Assembly: GCA_012514355.1 (NCBI GenBank)
Contig: JAAZAL010000086.1
Coordinates: 1 to 14,970, forward strand
Direction: 5' to 3'
Length of the DNA: 14,970 bases
Origin: Candidatus Dojkabacteria bacterium
GTDB lineage: Bacteria; Patescibacteriota; Dojkabacteria; SC72
Shown here: positions 1-7,245 of the stretch, piece by piece
Layout: every line of letters starts with the position of its first letter
Numbering within the stretch: position 1 is the stretch's first letter
Notes under the pieces: generated by a model
Databases searched by the model: none
The model's input: the letters and a program-made list of their open reading frames with translations, nothing else
What the model was told of the DNA's origin: nothing
Translations under genes and position numbers: made by a program

Positions 1-1167
1 ATTTGCACCAAAGAAAGATTGTATAGAGGCAGCAATAGGTTTAGTTCCAACTAACATAGATGGAGTAACCTTTGCATCTTGTCCATACAAACTCATCTTG
101 TCTTTAATATTTTTCTCTAATCTCCTTACACCTGCTAGAAGTTGTCTTTCTAATACTTCTCCAACACTTCTAATTCTTCTATTAAACAAATGATCTATAT
201 CATCTGCTGGTTCTACCCCGTTATTAATCTTAATTAACTTCTTTACTATTAAGATAATGTCCTCGGGGTAAAGTACTGCTTCGTCAGGATTGTTATAATC
301 GTACTCAGTTCCTAACTTTCTGTTTAATTGATATCTTCCAATTTTCCCTAAATCAAATTTTCTCTTACTAAAGAAATTACTCTTAATATATTTCTCAGCA
401 CTTTCAATAGTAACAGATTCATCTGGTCTAAGCTTGTTGTAAATACTAATTATGGCGTCTTCTTTGCTCTTAGTAAAATCACGAGCTAGTGTAGCTTCAA
501 TATATTTATACTCAGGGTGAGTATCAACATCTTTGAAAAGTTTTAGAATCTCTTGATCGGTTTCATATCCTAATACTCTTAAAAACTCTGTGATTAACAC
601 TCTTGGTCTTTTTGGTAATATCCTCATTGAGATAACATTGTATTTGTTTGTCTCTATCTCATACCAAGGACCCCTTCCTGGCATCAATCTTACTTTGTAA
701 AGTGTTCGATACGGTAAAACATCTCCCTCTTCAAAAAGTACACCCTCAGCTCTTACAATCTGGTGAGTGACTACTCTTCTAACACCATTAACAATAAAAG
801 CTCCATCATCGGTCATCATAGGTAAATCAGCAACAAAAATCTCTTGCTCTTTAATTTCCCCTGTCTTGTTGTTTAGAAGTTGAACAGTTGCATATACTGG
901 AATTTCATATGAGAGACCTTTTGCAAGTACCTCTTGAATACTACCGTAAGGTTCTCCATATCTAAAGGATTTAAACTCCAATGTCCACATCCTCTCCATA
1001 GTATCTTTAACAGGGCTAATCTCATCAAAAAGTCTTTTGAATCCTCCTTCATAGAAATCTTTAAATGAAGACTTTTGGGCTTCAATTAAATTAGGAATTT
1101 CAAAAGAAGAGGAGAAACCTTTTCCCAGATTAAGTCTGGAGGCTCTATTTCGCTTGGGTTCAATCAT
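1..1167 (-). CDS. rpoB: RNA polymerase beta subunit, N-terminal part (runs off the window)
   Basis: Beta subunit of DNA-dependent RNA polymerase; 389 N-terminal residues are visible and the frame stays open to the window edge. The start is the ATG at 1167-1165, giving MIEPKRNRASRL. Recognisable pieces are the beta1 lobe (VADLPMMTDDGAFIVNGVRR, about residues 112-131), the LMPGRGPWYE stretch, a short beta2 lobe, DLGKIGRYQLNRKLG, and DDIDHLFNRRIRSVGEVLE. The last visible residues, KPIAASIQSFFGAN, correspond to the stretch just before the rifampicin-resistance cluster, which lies outside the window. The lobe 2 insertion of E. coli RpoB is absent, so the layout is the compact Firmicutes-like one. 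No Shine-Dalgarno sequence precedes the start. It is divergent from ftsK, so rpoB is the first gene of its transcript. Its usual partner rpoC would be expected beyond base 1 but is not visible. Identity is very secure. Confidence 0.97.
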   Translation of the reverse strand, partial: MIEPKRNRASRLNLGKGFSSSFEIPNLIEAQKSSFKDFYEGGFKRLFDEISPVKDTMERMWTLEFKSFRYGEPYGSIQEVLAKGLSYEIPVYATVQLLNNKTGEIKEQEIFVADLPMMTDDGAFIVNGVRRVVTHQIVRAEGVLFEEGDVLPYRTLYKVRLMPGRGPWYEIETNKYNVISMRILPKRPRVLITEFLRVLGYETDQEILKLFKDVDTHPEYKYIEATLARDFTKSKEDAIISIYNKLRPDESVTIESAEKYIKSNFFSKRKFDLGKIGRYQLNRKLGTEYDYNNPDEAVLYPEDIILIVKKLIKINNGVEPADDIDHLFNRRIRSVGEVLERQLLAGVRRLEKNIKDKMSLYGQDAKVTPSMLVGTKPIAASIQSFFGAN

Positions 1168-1216
1168 AAAATGGTGATTTATAGGTTATAAATTACATCC
1201 AATAAAAGCGATACAG

Positions 1217-1244
1217 CCCAAATCACTCTTAAAAATGATTTAGG
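1217..1244 (-). promoter_or_regulatory. hairpin in the presumed rpoB mRNA leader
   Basis: On the minus strand CCTAAATCA (1244-1236) can pair with TGATTTGGG (1225-1217): nine pairs including one U-G wobble, around a 10-base loop. It lies 49 bases upstream of the rpoB ATG and downstream of both likely rpoB promoters, so it would be transcribed. No clear U-run follows it, so it is not an obvious intrinsic terminator. A role as attenuator, protein-binding site or mRNA stabiliser is only a guess. Confidence 0.35.
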
Positions 1245-1295
1245 AAAACATCAAAAATCGCCTTAAATTAAAGCATAAATTAAATAACTCTCGCG

Positions 1296-1324
1296 AGTTT
1301 ATCACATTCTAGTAATATAGTCAA
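1296..1324 (-). promoter_or_regulatory. sigma70-type promoter for rpoB (proximal)
   Basis: On the minus strand TTGACT (1324-1319), a 17-base spacer and TAAACT (1301-1296) form a near-consensus promoter, with an extended TGA before the -10. The predicted start near 1289 gives an rpoB leader of about 120 nt. The inverted repeat AACTC-GCGA-GAGTT (1287-1300) overlaps the -10 and start site and could be an operator, but five-base arms are weak evidence. Confidence 0.55.
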
Positions 1325-1362
1325 AGGGTTTTATGGCATTTTGCATTCATTTGATATAAAGG

Positions 1363-1391
1363 ATAATATATGAGTGGAAATATTTTGTCAA
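1363..1391 (-). promoter_or_regulatory. sigma70-type promoter for rpoB (distal)
   Basis: On the minus strand a perfect TTGACA (1391-1386), a 17-base spacer and TATTAT (1368-1363). Its -35 box overlaps the plus-strand -35 box of ftsK inside the palindrome TTTTGTCAAAA, so the two promoters face away from a shared site. The leader to rpoB would be about 190 nt. Confidence 0.55.
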
Positions 1392-1413
1392 AAAAGATAA
1401 ATTCCTCTATTAT
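1385..1413 (+). promoter_or_regulatory. sigma70-type promoter for ftsK
   Basis: TTGTCA (1385-1390), a 17-base spacer and TATTAT (1408-1413). The start would fall near 1420, leaving about 12 untranslated bases before the ATG at 1432. A second possible -10, TATACT at 1417-1422, lies 9 bases before the ATG and would give an almost leaderless mRNA, but it has no matching -35. No Shine-Dalgarno sequence is present. Confidence 0.55.
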
Positions 1414-1431
1414 ATATATACTCATAAACAT

Positions 1432-3639
1432 ATGTCTCGTAAAAAGAAAAAGAAAGAAATAAATATTAAAAGCTCTGAGACCAAAACATTCTTTGGCCTT
1501 ATCTTTCTTGTATTAGGTATCGCTTTAATATTAACACCAATAATTAAAGAGGATGCCCCTATCTTTGTATATATAGCTAACCTTTTGGGTTGGCCATCAT
1601 TAGTATGGGGCCTAGCAGTAGTTGCACTTTCCATAAATTTACTTACAGAGGGAAAACATTTTAGTAAAAAAATTCAGATAGTTGGTTTTCTACTACTTTC
1701 TGTAACACTAAACACATTACTAACATTTTGGATTCCTGCAGAGAATTTAGAGGACAGCTTAACACTTCAAAAAGCTGGAGGAGTAATTGGAAAGACTCTG
1801 CATATTGGAATAAACAATACAACGGGAGATATTTTAGAGCTAGTAATATTAATCATTCTTTTAGTTGTAGCATTCTCATTAATTACTGGAGTACAGATTA
1901 AACAGATTGCAGATCTCTTTGGTCAGATGTTTTCAAAAATTAGCTTTAAGGATTTGCCCGAAAAGATTGGTTCCTCTGTTGAACAGGGAAAGTTAGTAAT
2001 TAGTGGTGTTGATGATGATTTAGATCAAGATTTTAAAGAAAACAAACCTGATGATATCCATATTCAAGAGAGTCAAGGTACAATGGATACTCCAAATATC
2101 TCTTCAATGCAAGGAAATCCGAGGGTAACGCAGCCAGTTGTGGTGGGTGAAATTAACAATGAAAAAGATACTACTCCATCAAAACCTAAATATTTAGATT
2201 GGAAATATCCAATTATTGATAATTTACAGGAACCTATTAAAAGTGAACAGAACAAAGAGGTTTACAAAGATGAGGCCAGAGTTATTCTTTCAGTATTAAA
2301 AAGCTTTAAAATACCCGCCTCAATTGCTGGTGTGACAATTGGTCCTACCGTTGTAAGGTATGCCCTTTCTATACCCGCTGGTGTTGCAGTAAACAGAATT
2401 AAAAGACAAAGTAATGATATAGAGGTTGCGCTGAAAGTAAACAGAGGAACTATGAGAATTGAAGCTCCAATACCAGGAACATCATATATAGGTATAGAGG
2501 TCCCAAATAAAAGCCCCAACTATGTATATATGAAAGAGATGGCAAAGAAACTGCTCTCTGATGCAGATAAATATGAACTTCCATTAATACTTGGAAGAGA
2601 TATTGCAGGGAAACCTGAGATTAAAGATTTAGTAGATATGCCTCACCTATTAGTTGCTGGAAGAACAGGCTCAGGTAAATCTATTGGTGTTAATTCAATC
2701 CTTGGAGGACTTCTTTTAACAAAAACTCCTGATGAACTACGATTCATTCTTGTTGATCCAAAAATGGTTGAGATGGAGCTTTATAATGGAATTCCACATC
2801 TTCTTACCCCCGTGATAAATGATACAGAGTTGGTTGTGAATGCACTTCAATGGACAACAACTGAAATGATGAGGAGGTATAGACTACTTAAACAGGTATT
2901 AGTAAGAAATATTGTTCAATACAATAAAAAGATGGGGTATCCTGCTATGCCGTATTTAATTGTAGTTATTGATGAAATGGCCGACCTTATGCTTACTGCA
3001 GCTTCAGATGTTGAGCCTAAGATTCAAAGATTAGCACAAATGGGTAGAGCAGTTGGAATACACCTAATTCTTGCTACCCAGAAACCCGTTGTAACAGTAA
3101 TTACTGGACTAATAAAATCAAATATCTCATGTAGAATTGCATACGCTGTTCCATCAGCTATGGACTCAAGAGTAATACTTGATCAAACGGGAGCTGAGAA
3201 TTTGCTAGGAAATGGAGATATGCTTTACAAAGATCAATCTATGTCTAAATCTGTCAGAATACAGGGTTGCTACATCTCTACTGAAGATTCAATGTATATA
3301 ATAGACCAAGTTAAATCTCAAACTGTTGAAGAAGAGGGTGAGGTTGATATTACACAGCCCCCAACAGTTGCAACCGGACCAAACGGAATGTCTCTTGAAA
3401 GAGATTCTGAATTTCCACAAGCTCTTCAGGTAGTCATTGGAGAGGGCAAGGCTTCTGCTTCTTTAATACAAAGAAGATTAAGTATTGGATACAACAAGGC
3501 GGCTCGTTTAATGGAGCAGCTTGAGGCAGCAGGAGCAATAGGTAAAGCAGACGGAGTAAAGCCTAGAGAAGTTCTAGTATCCTCCACTTCAGAGATTTTA
3601 GGAAATTCCTCAAACGATGCTATGTTAGAAGAATCATAG
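1432..3639 (+). CDS. ftsK: FtsK/SpoIIIE DNA translocase
   Basis: Septum-anchored hexameric DNA pump that clears and positions chromosome ends during division. The 735 residues are in the usual range for SpoIIIE-type proteins. A lysine-rich cytoplasmic start is followed by about four membrane segments (roughly 21-38, 48-70, 81-100, 134-153) and an acidic, low-complexity linker (about 190-255). The motor follows, with Walker A GRTGSGKS at 410-417 (Arg where Ala is common) and Walker B LIVVIDE at 509-515. VDPKMVEMELYNGIPHLL and the LLGNGDML stretch are also FtsK hallmarks. The C-terminus (about 655-720) is the winged-helix gamma domain that reads polarity sequences, recognised by IGYNKAARLMEQLEAAGAIG. 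The linker is much shorter than in E. coli FtsK. It is transcribed away from rpoB; rodZ starts 19 bases after its TAG stop and has its own promoter. Confidence 0.96.
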   Translation: MSRKKKKKEINIKSSETKTFFGLIFLVLGIALILTPIIKEDAPIFVYIANLLGWPSLVWGLAVVALSINLLTEGKHFSKKIQIVGFLLLSVTLNTLLTFWIPAENLEDSLTLQKAGGVIGKTLHIGINNTTGDILELVILIILLVVAFSLITGVQIKQIADLFGQMFSKISFKDLPEKIGSSVEQGKLVISGVDDDLDQDFKENKPDDIHIQESQGTMDTPNISSMQGNPRVTQPVVVGEINNEKDTTPSKPKYLDWKYPIIDNLQEPIKSEQNKEVYKDEARVILSVLKSFKIPASIAGVTIGPTVVRYALSIPAGVAVNRIKRQSNDIEVALKVNRGTMRIEAPIPGTSYIGIEVPNKSPNYVYMKEMAKKLLSDADKYELPLILGRDIAGKPEIKDLVDMPHLLVAGRTGSGKSIGVNSILGGLLLTKTPDELRFILVDPKMVEMELYNGIPHLLTPVINDTELVVNALQWTTTEMMRRYRLLKQVLVRNIVQYNKKMGYPAMPYLIVVIDEMADLMLTAASDVEPKIQRLAQMGRAVGIHLILATQKPVVTVITGLIKSNISCRIAYAVPSAMDSRVILDQTGAENLLGNGDMLYKDQSMSKSVRIQGCYISTEDSMYIIDQVKSQTVEEEGEVDITQPPTVATGPNGMSLERDSEFPQALQVVIGEGKASASLIQRRLSIGYNKAARLMEQLEAAGAIGKADGVKPREVLVSSTSEILGNSSNDAMLEES

Positions 3640-3642
3640 GTT

Positions 3643-3657
3643 TGATATACTCTTGAC
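3643..3657 (+). promoter_or_regulatory. extended -10 promoter giving leaderless rodZ mRNA
   Basis: TGATATACT (3643-3651) is an extended -10 element that ends six bases before the ATG at 3658, so transcription should begin at or next to the A of the start codon. No convincing -35 box sits 16-18 bases upstream, as is common for extended -10 promoters. Confidence 0.55.
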
Positions 3658-4590
3658 ATGATAACAGCAGGAGAGATTATTAAAAACAAGAGAGAAGAGC
3701 TTAAAAAGGATTTAAATCATGTAAGTTCTGACACAAAGATTCAAAAGAGATATCTTGAATATATTGAAAATAACCAGTTTGATAAATTCGATTCAGATAT
3801 CTTCGCTTGCGGATTTCTCAAAATATATTCACAGTATTTAGATCTTGATATTCAAAAAGTTCTAGCACTTTACAGAAGAAGTACAAAAACAAGACCAACA
3901 ACTTCAAAAAAATCAAATATCTTAGTAAAAAGAGATAAGGTTAAGATATCTCCTAAACTAATAGGCATTATAACTTTATCCATATTTTTAATCTCGGTAA
4001 TAGGATATATTGGGTATCAAATATATAAATTTCAAAAACCTCCAATATTAACCGTATCCCAGCCAATAGACGAATATATCTCTGAGCAAGAGACAATTGT
4101 AATAAAGGGAAATACTCAAGCTTCGACAATTGTAGAAATAAATGGAAATAAAGTTGAGGTAAATGATTCTGGAGATTTTGAAAGTGAATATACTCTTAAA
4201 CAGGGTGTAAATAGTATCTCTGTAATTGCTTGGAAAGAATCAAATACAAATCAAAAATCGAATGTAACTTTAAAGGTTGTATACTCTCCATTAGAAATTG
4301 CAGAAATTGAAGAAGAGGAAGTTAAAGAATTTATCCTCATACTCTCAATATCCCAATCTCCATCGTGGATTAAATTAGATATAGATGGAGAAAATAAAAT
4401 ATCACAAGTACTCCAACCTAATACAGAGCACGAATACAGGGTTGAAAGTAATTTCACTTTAGTAACTGGAAGGGTACAAAACACTTCTCTTACAGTTAAT
4501 AATGAGGCACTCCCTATTTCTTCCTCATCGCAAAGTGGTATAGGTCAATTGACATGCAATATCGTAAATTCAGAGCTTAAATGCGAATAG
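3658..4590 (+). CDS. rodZ: RodZ-like cell-shape protein: HTH, membrane segment, beta-sandwich and DUF4115-like domain
   Basis: RodZ links the MreB cytoskeleton to the elongation machinery through a cytoplasmic Cro/CI-type helix-turn-helix. Here residues 1-75 form that domain (GEIIKNKREELKKDL; KRYLEYIENNQFDKF; FACGFLKIYSQYLDLD). A basic stretch (89-100) and one membrane segment (about 101-123, LIGIITLSIFLISVIGYIGY) follow. Outside the membrane, residues 128-207 look like a glucodextranase-B/Big-type beta-sandwich (IVIKGNTQASTIVEINGNKV), then an acidic patch EIEEEEVKE. Residues 224-290 match the RodZ C-terminal DUF4115 pattern (LSISQSPSWIKLDIDG). The extra sandwich makes it unlike E. coli RodZ. 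The start is set by the extended -10 box six bases upstream. Together with ftsK it suggests a division and shape neighbourhood. MreB is not in the window. RodZ assignment is good; the sandwich type is less sure. Confidence 0.82.
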   Translation: MITAGEIIKNKREELKKDLNHVSSDTKIQKRYLEYIENNQFDKFDSDIFACGFLKIYSQYLDLDIQKVLALYRRSTKTRPTTSKKSNILVKRDKVKISPKLIGIITLSIFLISVIGYIGYQIYKFQKPPILTVSQPIDEYISEQETIVIKGNTQASTIVEINGNKVEVNDSGDFESEYTLKQGVNSISVIAWKESNTNQKSNVTLKVVYSPLEIAEIEEEEVKEFILILSISQSPSWIKLDIDGENKISQVLQPNTEHEYRVESNFTLVTGRVQNTSLTVNNEALPISSSSQSGIGQLTCNIVNSELKCE

Positions 4591-4602
4591 TTTGATAGAA
4601 AT

Positions 4603-4616
4603 TGGTATAATTAGGT
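4603..4616 (+). promoter_or_regulatory. extended -10 promoter giving leaderless dnaG mRNA
   Basis: TGGTATAAT (4603-4611), a perfect -10 with the TGG extension, ends five bases before the dnaG ATG at 4617. No -35 box is evident. The same nine-base string precedes the genes starting at 7995 (plus) and 13677 (minus). Confidence 0.65.
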
Positions 4617-6341
4617 ATGGATTCCTCAAGAGATCAAATAGAAGAGATTAAAAGTAGGTTAGATATTGTAGATATCGTTGGTAAATATGTTGCGCTTAAA
4701 AGTGCAGGAAAAAACTTCTCTGGCAGATGTCCTTTCCATGCAGAGAAAACCCCCTCCTTTATCGTAAGTCCAGAGCTTCAAAGATATAAATGCTTTGGAT
4801 GTGGTGAGTCTGGAGATATTTTCAATTTTATACAAAAGATAGAAAACATTGATTTTCCAGAGACCTTAGAGAAATTGGCAAAAGAGGCAGGAGTAACCCT
4901 TGTTAAAAAGAGAAGTAACACTCAATTTCAAAGACTTGAAGATATAAATCAAAAGGCTGCTATATACTTTTTTAAACAGCTTAAAGATAAAAAAAATAGC
5001 CCTGCATTAGAGTATATCCATAAAAGAGGAATAACAGATGATAGTATCCAAAAGTTTGGTATTGGATACGCTCCAGGAGGAATAGGTTTACTCGAATATA
5101 TACAAAGTAAAGAGAAATACTCTAAATCTGAACTACTTCAATCAGGCCTATTTGTTGAAAAAGAGGGGAAATTAAGGGGTAAATTTTTCAAAAGGATAAT
5201 GTTTCCAATTAGATCAAGCTCCGCAAAGGTAATAGCCTTTACTGGAAGAGTACTTCCTGGCAACGAGTATGGACCAAAATATATGAATTCCCCAGAGACG
5301 CCAATATATCATAAAAGTGATAACCTGTATGGCCAGTATGAATCTAGACAACAATCAAGAAAGGAAGACTTTATAATCCTTTGCGAAGGAACTACTGATG
5401 TAATATCAGCACATCAAATAGGAGTTGAAAATATTGTAGCACCACTTGGGACTGCATTAACAAAAGAGCAGTTAGCTAAAGTATCAAAACTATCTAAAAA
5501 TGTTCTCTTCCTTTTTGATAGTGATAGTGCAGGACAAAAAGCAGTAGAGAAAGCCTTTATCCTATCTCAAGAGCTTTCCCTTAATACATATGCTACAAAT
5601 ACATCTCCATACAAAGATATTGATGAAATGATTGAAAAAGAGCCTAAAAAATTTAAATCATTAGTTAAAAAGAGAGTAGATGCATATACATATCTACTTA
5701 CTGAGTATATTAAAAACAAGAATTTAAACAAGTTCGAAGATTATCGTCGGATTGTTTCATGGATGGAGTCAACTCTCTCACATGTAAAAAATCGTTCAAA
5801 TTTTTTATTCTATGTGAAATCGTCAGTAAATATAACGAAAGTTGAGCCTTTCAAAAGTGGCTCAAACAAAGCCTTTTCGGACCATGAGGCAAAAAGTGAA
5901 AAATTTGGCATCAAAAGGTCTAGTAAAGACGCCATTTTTCTTCAGTCCCTACTTTTCCAACAAAATTTTAAAGTTCTCAAAAATTTTGATTTGAAATTTT
6001 TCGAAAATGAAAAAATATTGGAAATTTTGTCTTTTGTTTCACAGAACCCTAAAATAACAAGGGAGGAATTGATTGATAAATACAAGGAAGATCCCGTAAT
6101 TAAACCACTAATTGAGGATAGCATATTTTCATTTTCTAAAGGAGAGAGTGATATAGAGGAATTATCTAATATTTATGATAGTATCGTAAAGTCGTATTTT
6201 GTTAGAAAAGAAGAAGATTTTAGGGTAAAGATTGCCTCTGCAGAACAGTTAGGAAATATTAAGCAAAGTGTTAAACTCTTTAAAGAGTTTCAAGATTTAA
6301 TCAAAGAAAAGCAAAATTATGAAAAAAATAGCAGATTATGA
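4617..6341 (+). CDS. dnaG: DNA primase
   Basis: Synthesises RNA primers for replication. The 574 residues are near the usual length. The N-terminal CHC2 zinc finger is intact (C38, H41, C59, C62 in CPFHAEKTPSF and YKCFGCGESGDIF). The catalytic core has KYMNSPETPIYHKSDNLYG at 221-239. The Toprim fold shows E257 in CEGTTDVIS, D301 and D303 in FDSDSAG, and the following KDIDEMI, so all metal ligands are present. The C-terminal third (after about 375) is the poorly conserved DnaB-interacting region. Within it, roughly 5740-6060 uses more CGN arginine and TTG leucine codons than the flanks. The start is fixed by a TGGTATAAT box five bases upstream. The end overlaps the next gene by 23 bases, and the TGA stop argues for the standard genetic code. 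Confidence 0.96.
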   Translation: MDSSRDQIEEIKSRLDIVDIVGKYVALKSAGKNFSGRCPFHAEKTPSFIVSPELQRYKCFGCGESGDIFNFIQKIENIDFPETLEKLAKEAGVTLVKKRSNTQFQRLEDINQKAAIYFFKQLKDKKNSPALEYIHKRGITDDSIQKFGIGYAPGGIGLLEYIQSKEKYSKSELLQSGLFVEKEGKLRGKFFKRIMFPIRSSSAKVIAFTGRVLPGNEYGPKYMNSPETPIYHKSDNLYGQYESRQQSRKEDFIILCEGTTDVISAHQIGVENIVAPLGTALTKEQLAKVSKLSKNVLFLFDSDSAGQKAVEKAFILSQELSLNTYATNTSPYKDIDEMIEKEPKKFKSLVKKRVDAYTYLLTEYIKNKNLNKFEDYRRIVSWMESTLSHVKNRSNFLFYVKSSVNITKVEPFKSGSNKAFSDHEAKSEKFGIKRSSKDAIFLQSLLFQQNFKVLKNFDLKFFENEKILEILSFVSQNPKITREELIDKYKEDPVIKPLIEDSIFSFSKGESDIEELSNIYDSIVKSYFVRKEEDFRVKIASAEQLGNIKQSVKLFKEFQDLIKEKQNYEKNSRL

Positions 6342-7245
6342 TACCTACAACTATGATTACAGTACATATTGGAAGAAAAGAGAGTACGAGCATATCTCTG
6401 AGGAGATACTACTTAAAAATCTCTTTGCCAAATTAAAGGGTCAATGGTTTTTAGATATTGGAGGCTCCTTTGGTAGGTTAACAGATTCCTACTATAATAA
6501 CTACTCTAATCCAGTAATAGTAGATTACTCTCTTAAAACTCTACAGAAAAATAGTAAAGATCTTAAGAAGAGATTTCCCAGAATTGAATTAATAGCTGCT
6601 AATGCTTACAATCTACCTTTTAAGGAGAGGACATTTGATGGGGCGTTAATGGTTAGAGTGCTACATCACATAGATAGGCCAAAGGATTGTTTAACACAGA
6701 TTTACCGGATATTAACCCCTAATGGAAAGTATATACAAGAATATGCAAATAAAGTACATATTAAAGCAGTAATAAGGGCCTTAATACATTTTGATTTAAG
6801 TATATTTAATACAACTCCATATCAACAACCTGATAAACACCACTACGAAGGTACAAAGGAGGGTTCTAAGGTCCTTTTTCTTAACTACCATCCAAAATAT
6901 ATCTCAGATATGTTTAATAAAATTGGGTTAAGAATAGATAAAAAGTATGGGTGCTCTTTTCTAAGAAGTGCTTTTCTTAAACAGACATTTAAGACAGAAG
7001 CCCTACTTTCAATAGAAAAACTCTTACAAAAAACCCTTTCTTGGAGCAATATCTCTCCTAGTATATTTCTTAGGGCAACAGCGATTAAAGAAGAACAGGA
7101 GATTAAAAGTGCTAAAAATATATTAGATATTTGCGTATGCCCTGTATGTAAAGAAAGGCTATCATTCGAGGGGAATAGTGCAAAGTGTGATAAGTGTAAA
7201 ACACAGTATTACAAGAAAGAAGATATTTGGGATTTTAGAGTATAA
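6319..7245 (+). CDS. SAM-dependent methyltransferase with C-terminal Trm112-like zinc ribbon
   Basis: A class I methyltransferase of unknown substrate. Motif I is FLDIGGSFGR (44-53), the acidic end of strand 2 is IVDYS (67-71), motif IV-like FDGALMVRVLHH is at 106-117, and LTPNGKYIQEY follows (Methyltransf_11/UbiE pattern). Residues 272-308 form a small zinc ribbon with two CxxC pairs (C274/C277, C290/C293; CPVCKERLSF, CDKCKTQYY) ending IWDFRV. That resembles Trm112/YcaR-type partner proteins, here in cis, whereas RlmA-type enzymes carry the zinc finger at the N-terminus. The start lies 23 bases inside dnaG in another frame, with no Shine-Dalgarno, so coupled translation is likely. Its stop abuts the rsmA ATG. 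Co-transcription with rsmA hints at RNA methylation, but lipid, quinone or glycan substrates cannot be excluded. Confidence 0.8.
   Translation: MKKIADYDTYNYDYSTYWKKREYEHISEEILLKNLFAKLKGQWFLDIGGSFGRLTDSYYNNYSNPVIVDYSLKTLQKNSKDLKKRFPRIELIAANAYNLPFKERTFDGALMVRVLHHIDRPKDCLTQIYRILTPNGKYIQEYANKVHIKAVIRALIHFDLSIFNTTPYQQPDKHHYEGTKEGSKVLFLNYHPKYISDMFNKIGLRIDKKYGCSFLRSAFLKQTFKTEALLSIEKLLQKTLSWSNISPSIFLRATAIKEEQEIKSAKNILDICVCPVCKERLSFEGNSAKCDKCKTQYYKKEDIWDFRV

Noticed and set aside
1287..1300. AACTC-GCGA-GAGTT inverted repeat as a known operator (CIRCE, LexA box or similar)
   Set aside because: It does not match those consensus sequences and its five-base arms are short; kept only as a note under the rpoB promoter.
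1299..1307. TTTATCACA as a DnaA box
   Set aside because: It matches TTATCCACA only with a shift or gap, stands alone, and no origin features or dnaA/dnaN genes are nearby.
1370..1462. Possible short leader peptide (ATG at 1370, about 30 codons) upstream of and overlapping the ftsK start
   Set aside because: It begins upstream of the predicted ftsK transcription start, has no ribosome site or -10 at the right distance, and its lysine-rich end is just ftsK sequence in another frame.
4617..6341. Alternative genetic code with UGA read as glycine
   Set aside because: dnaG ends at TGA at a sensible length, overlapping a clear methyltransferase gene, and no in-frame TGA occurs inside the other genes.
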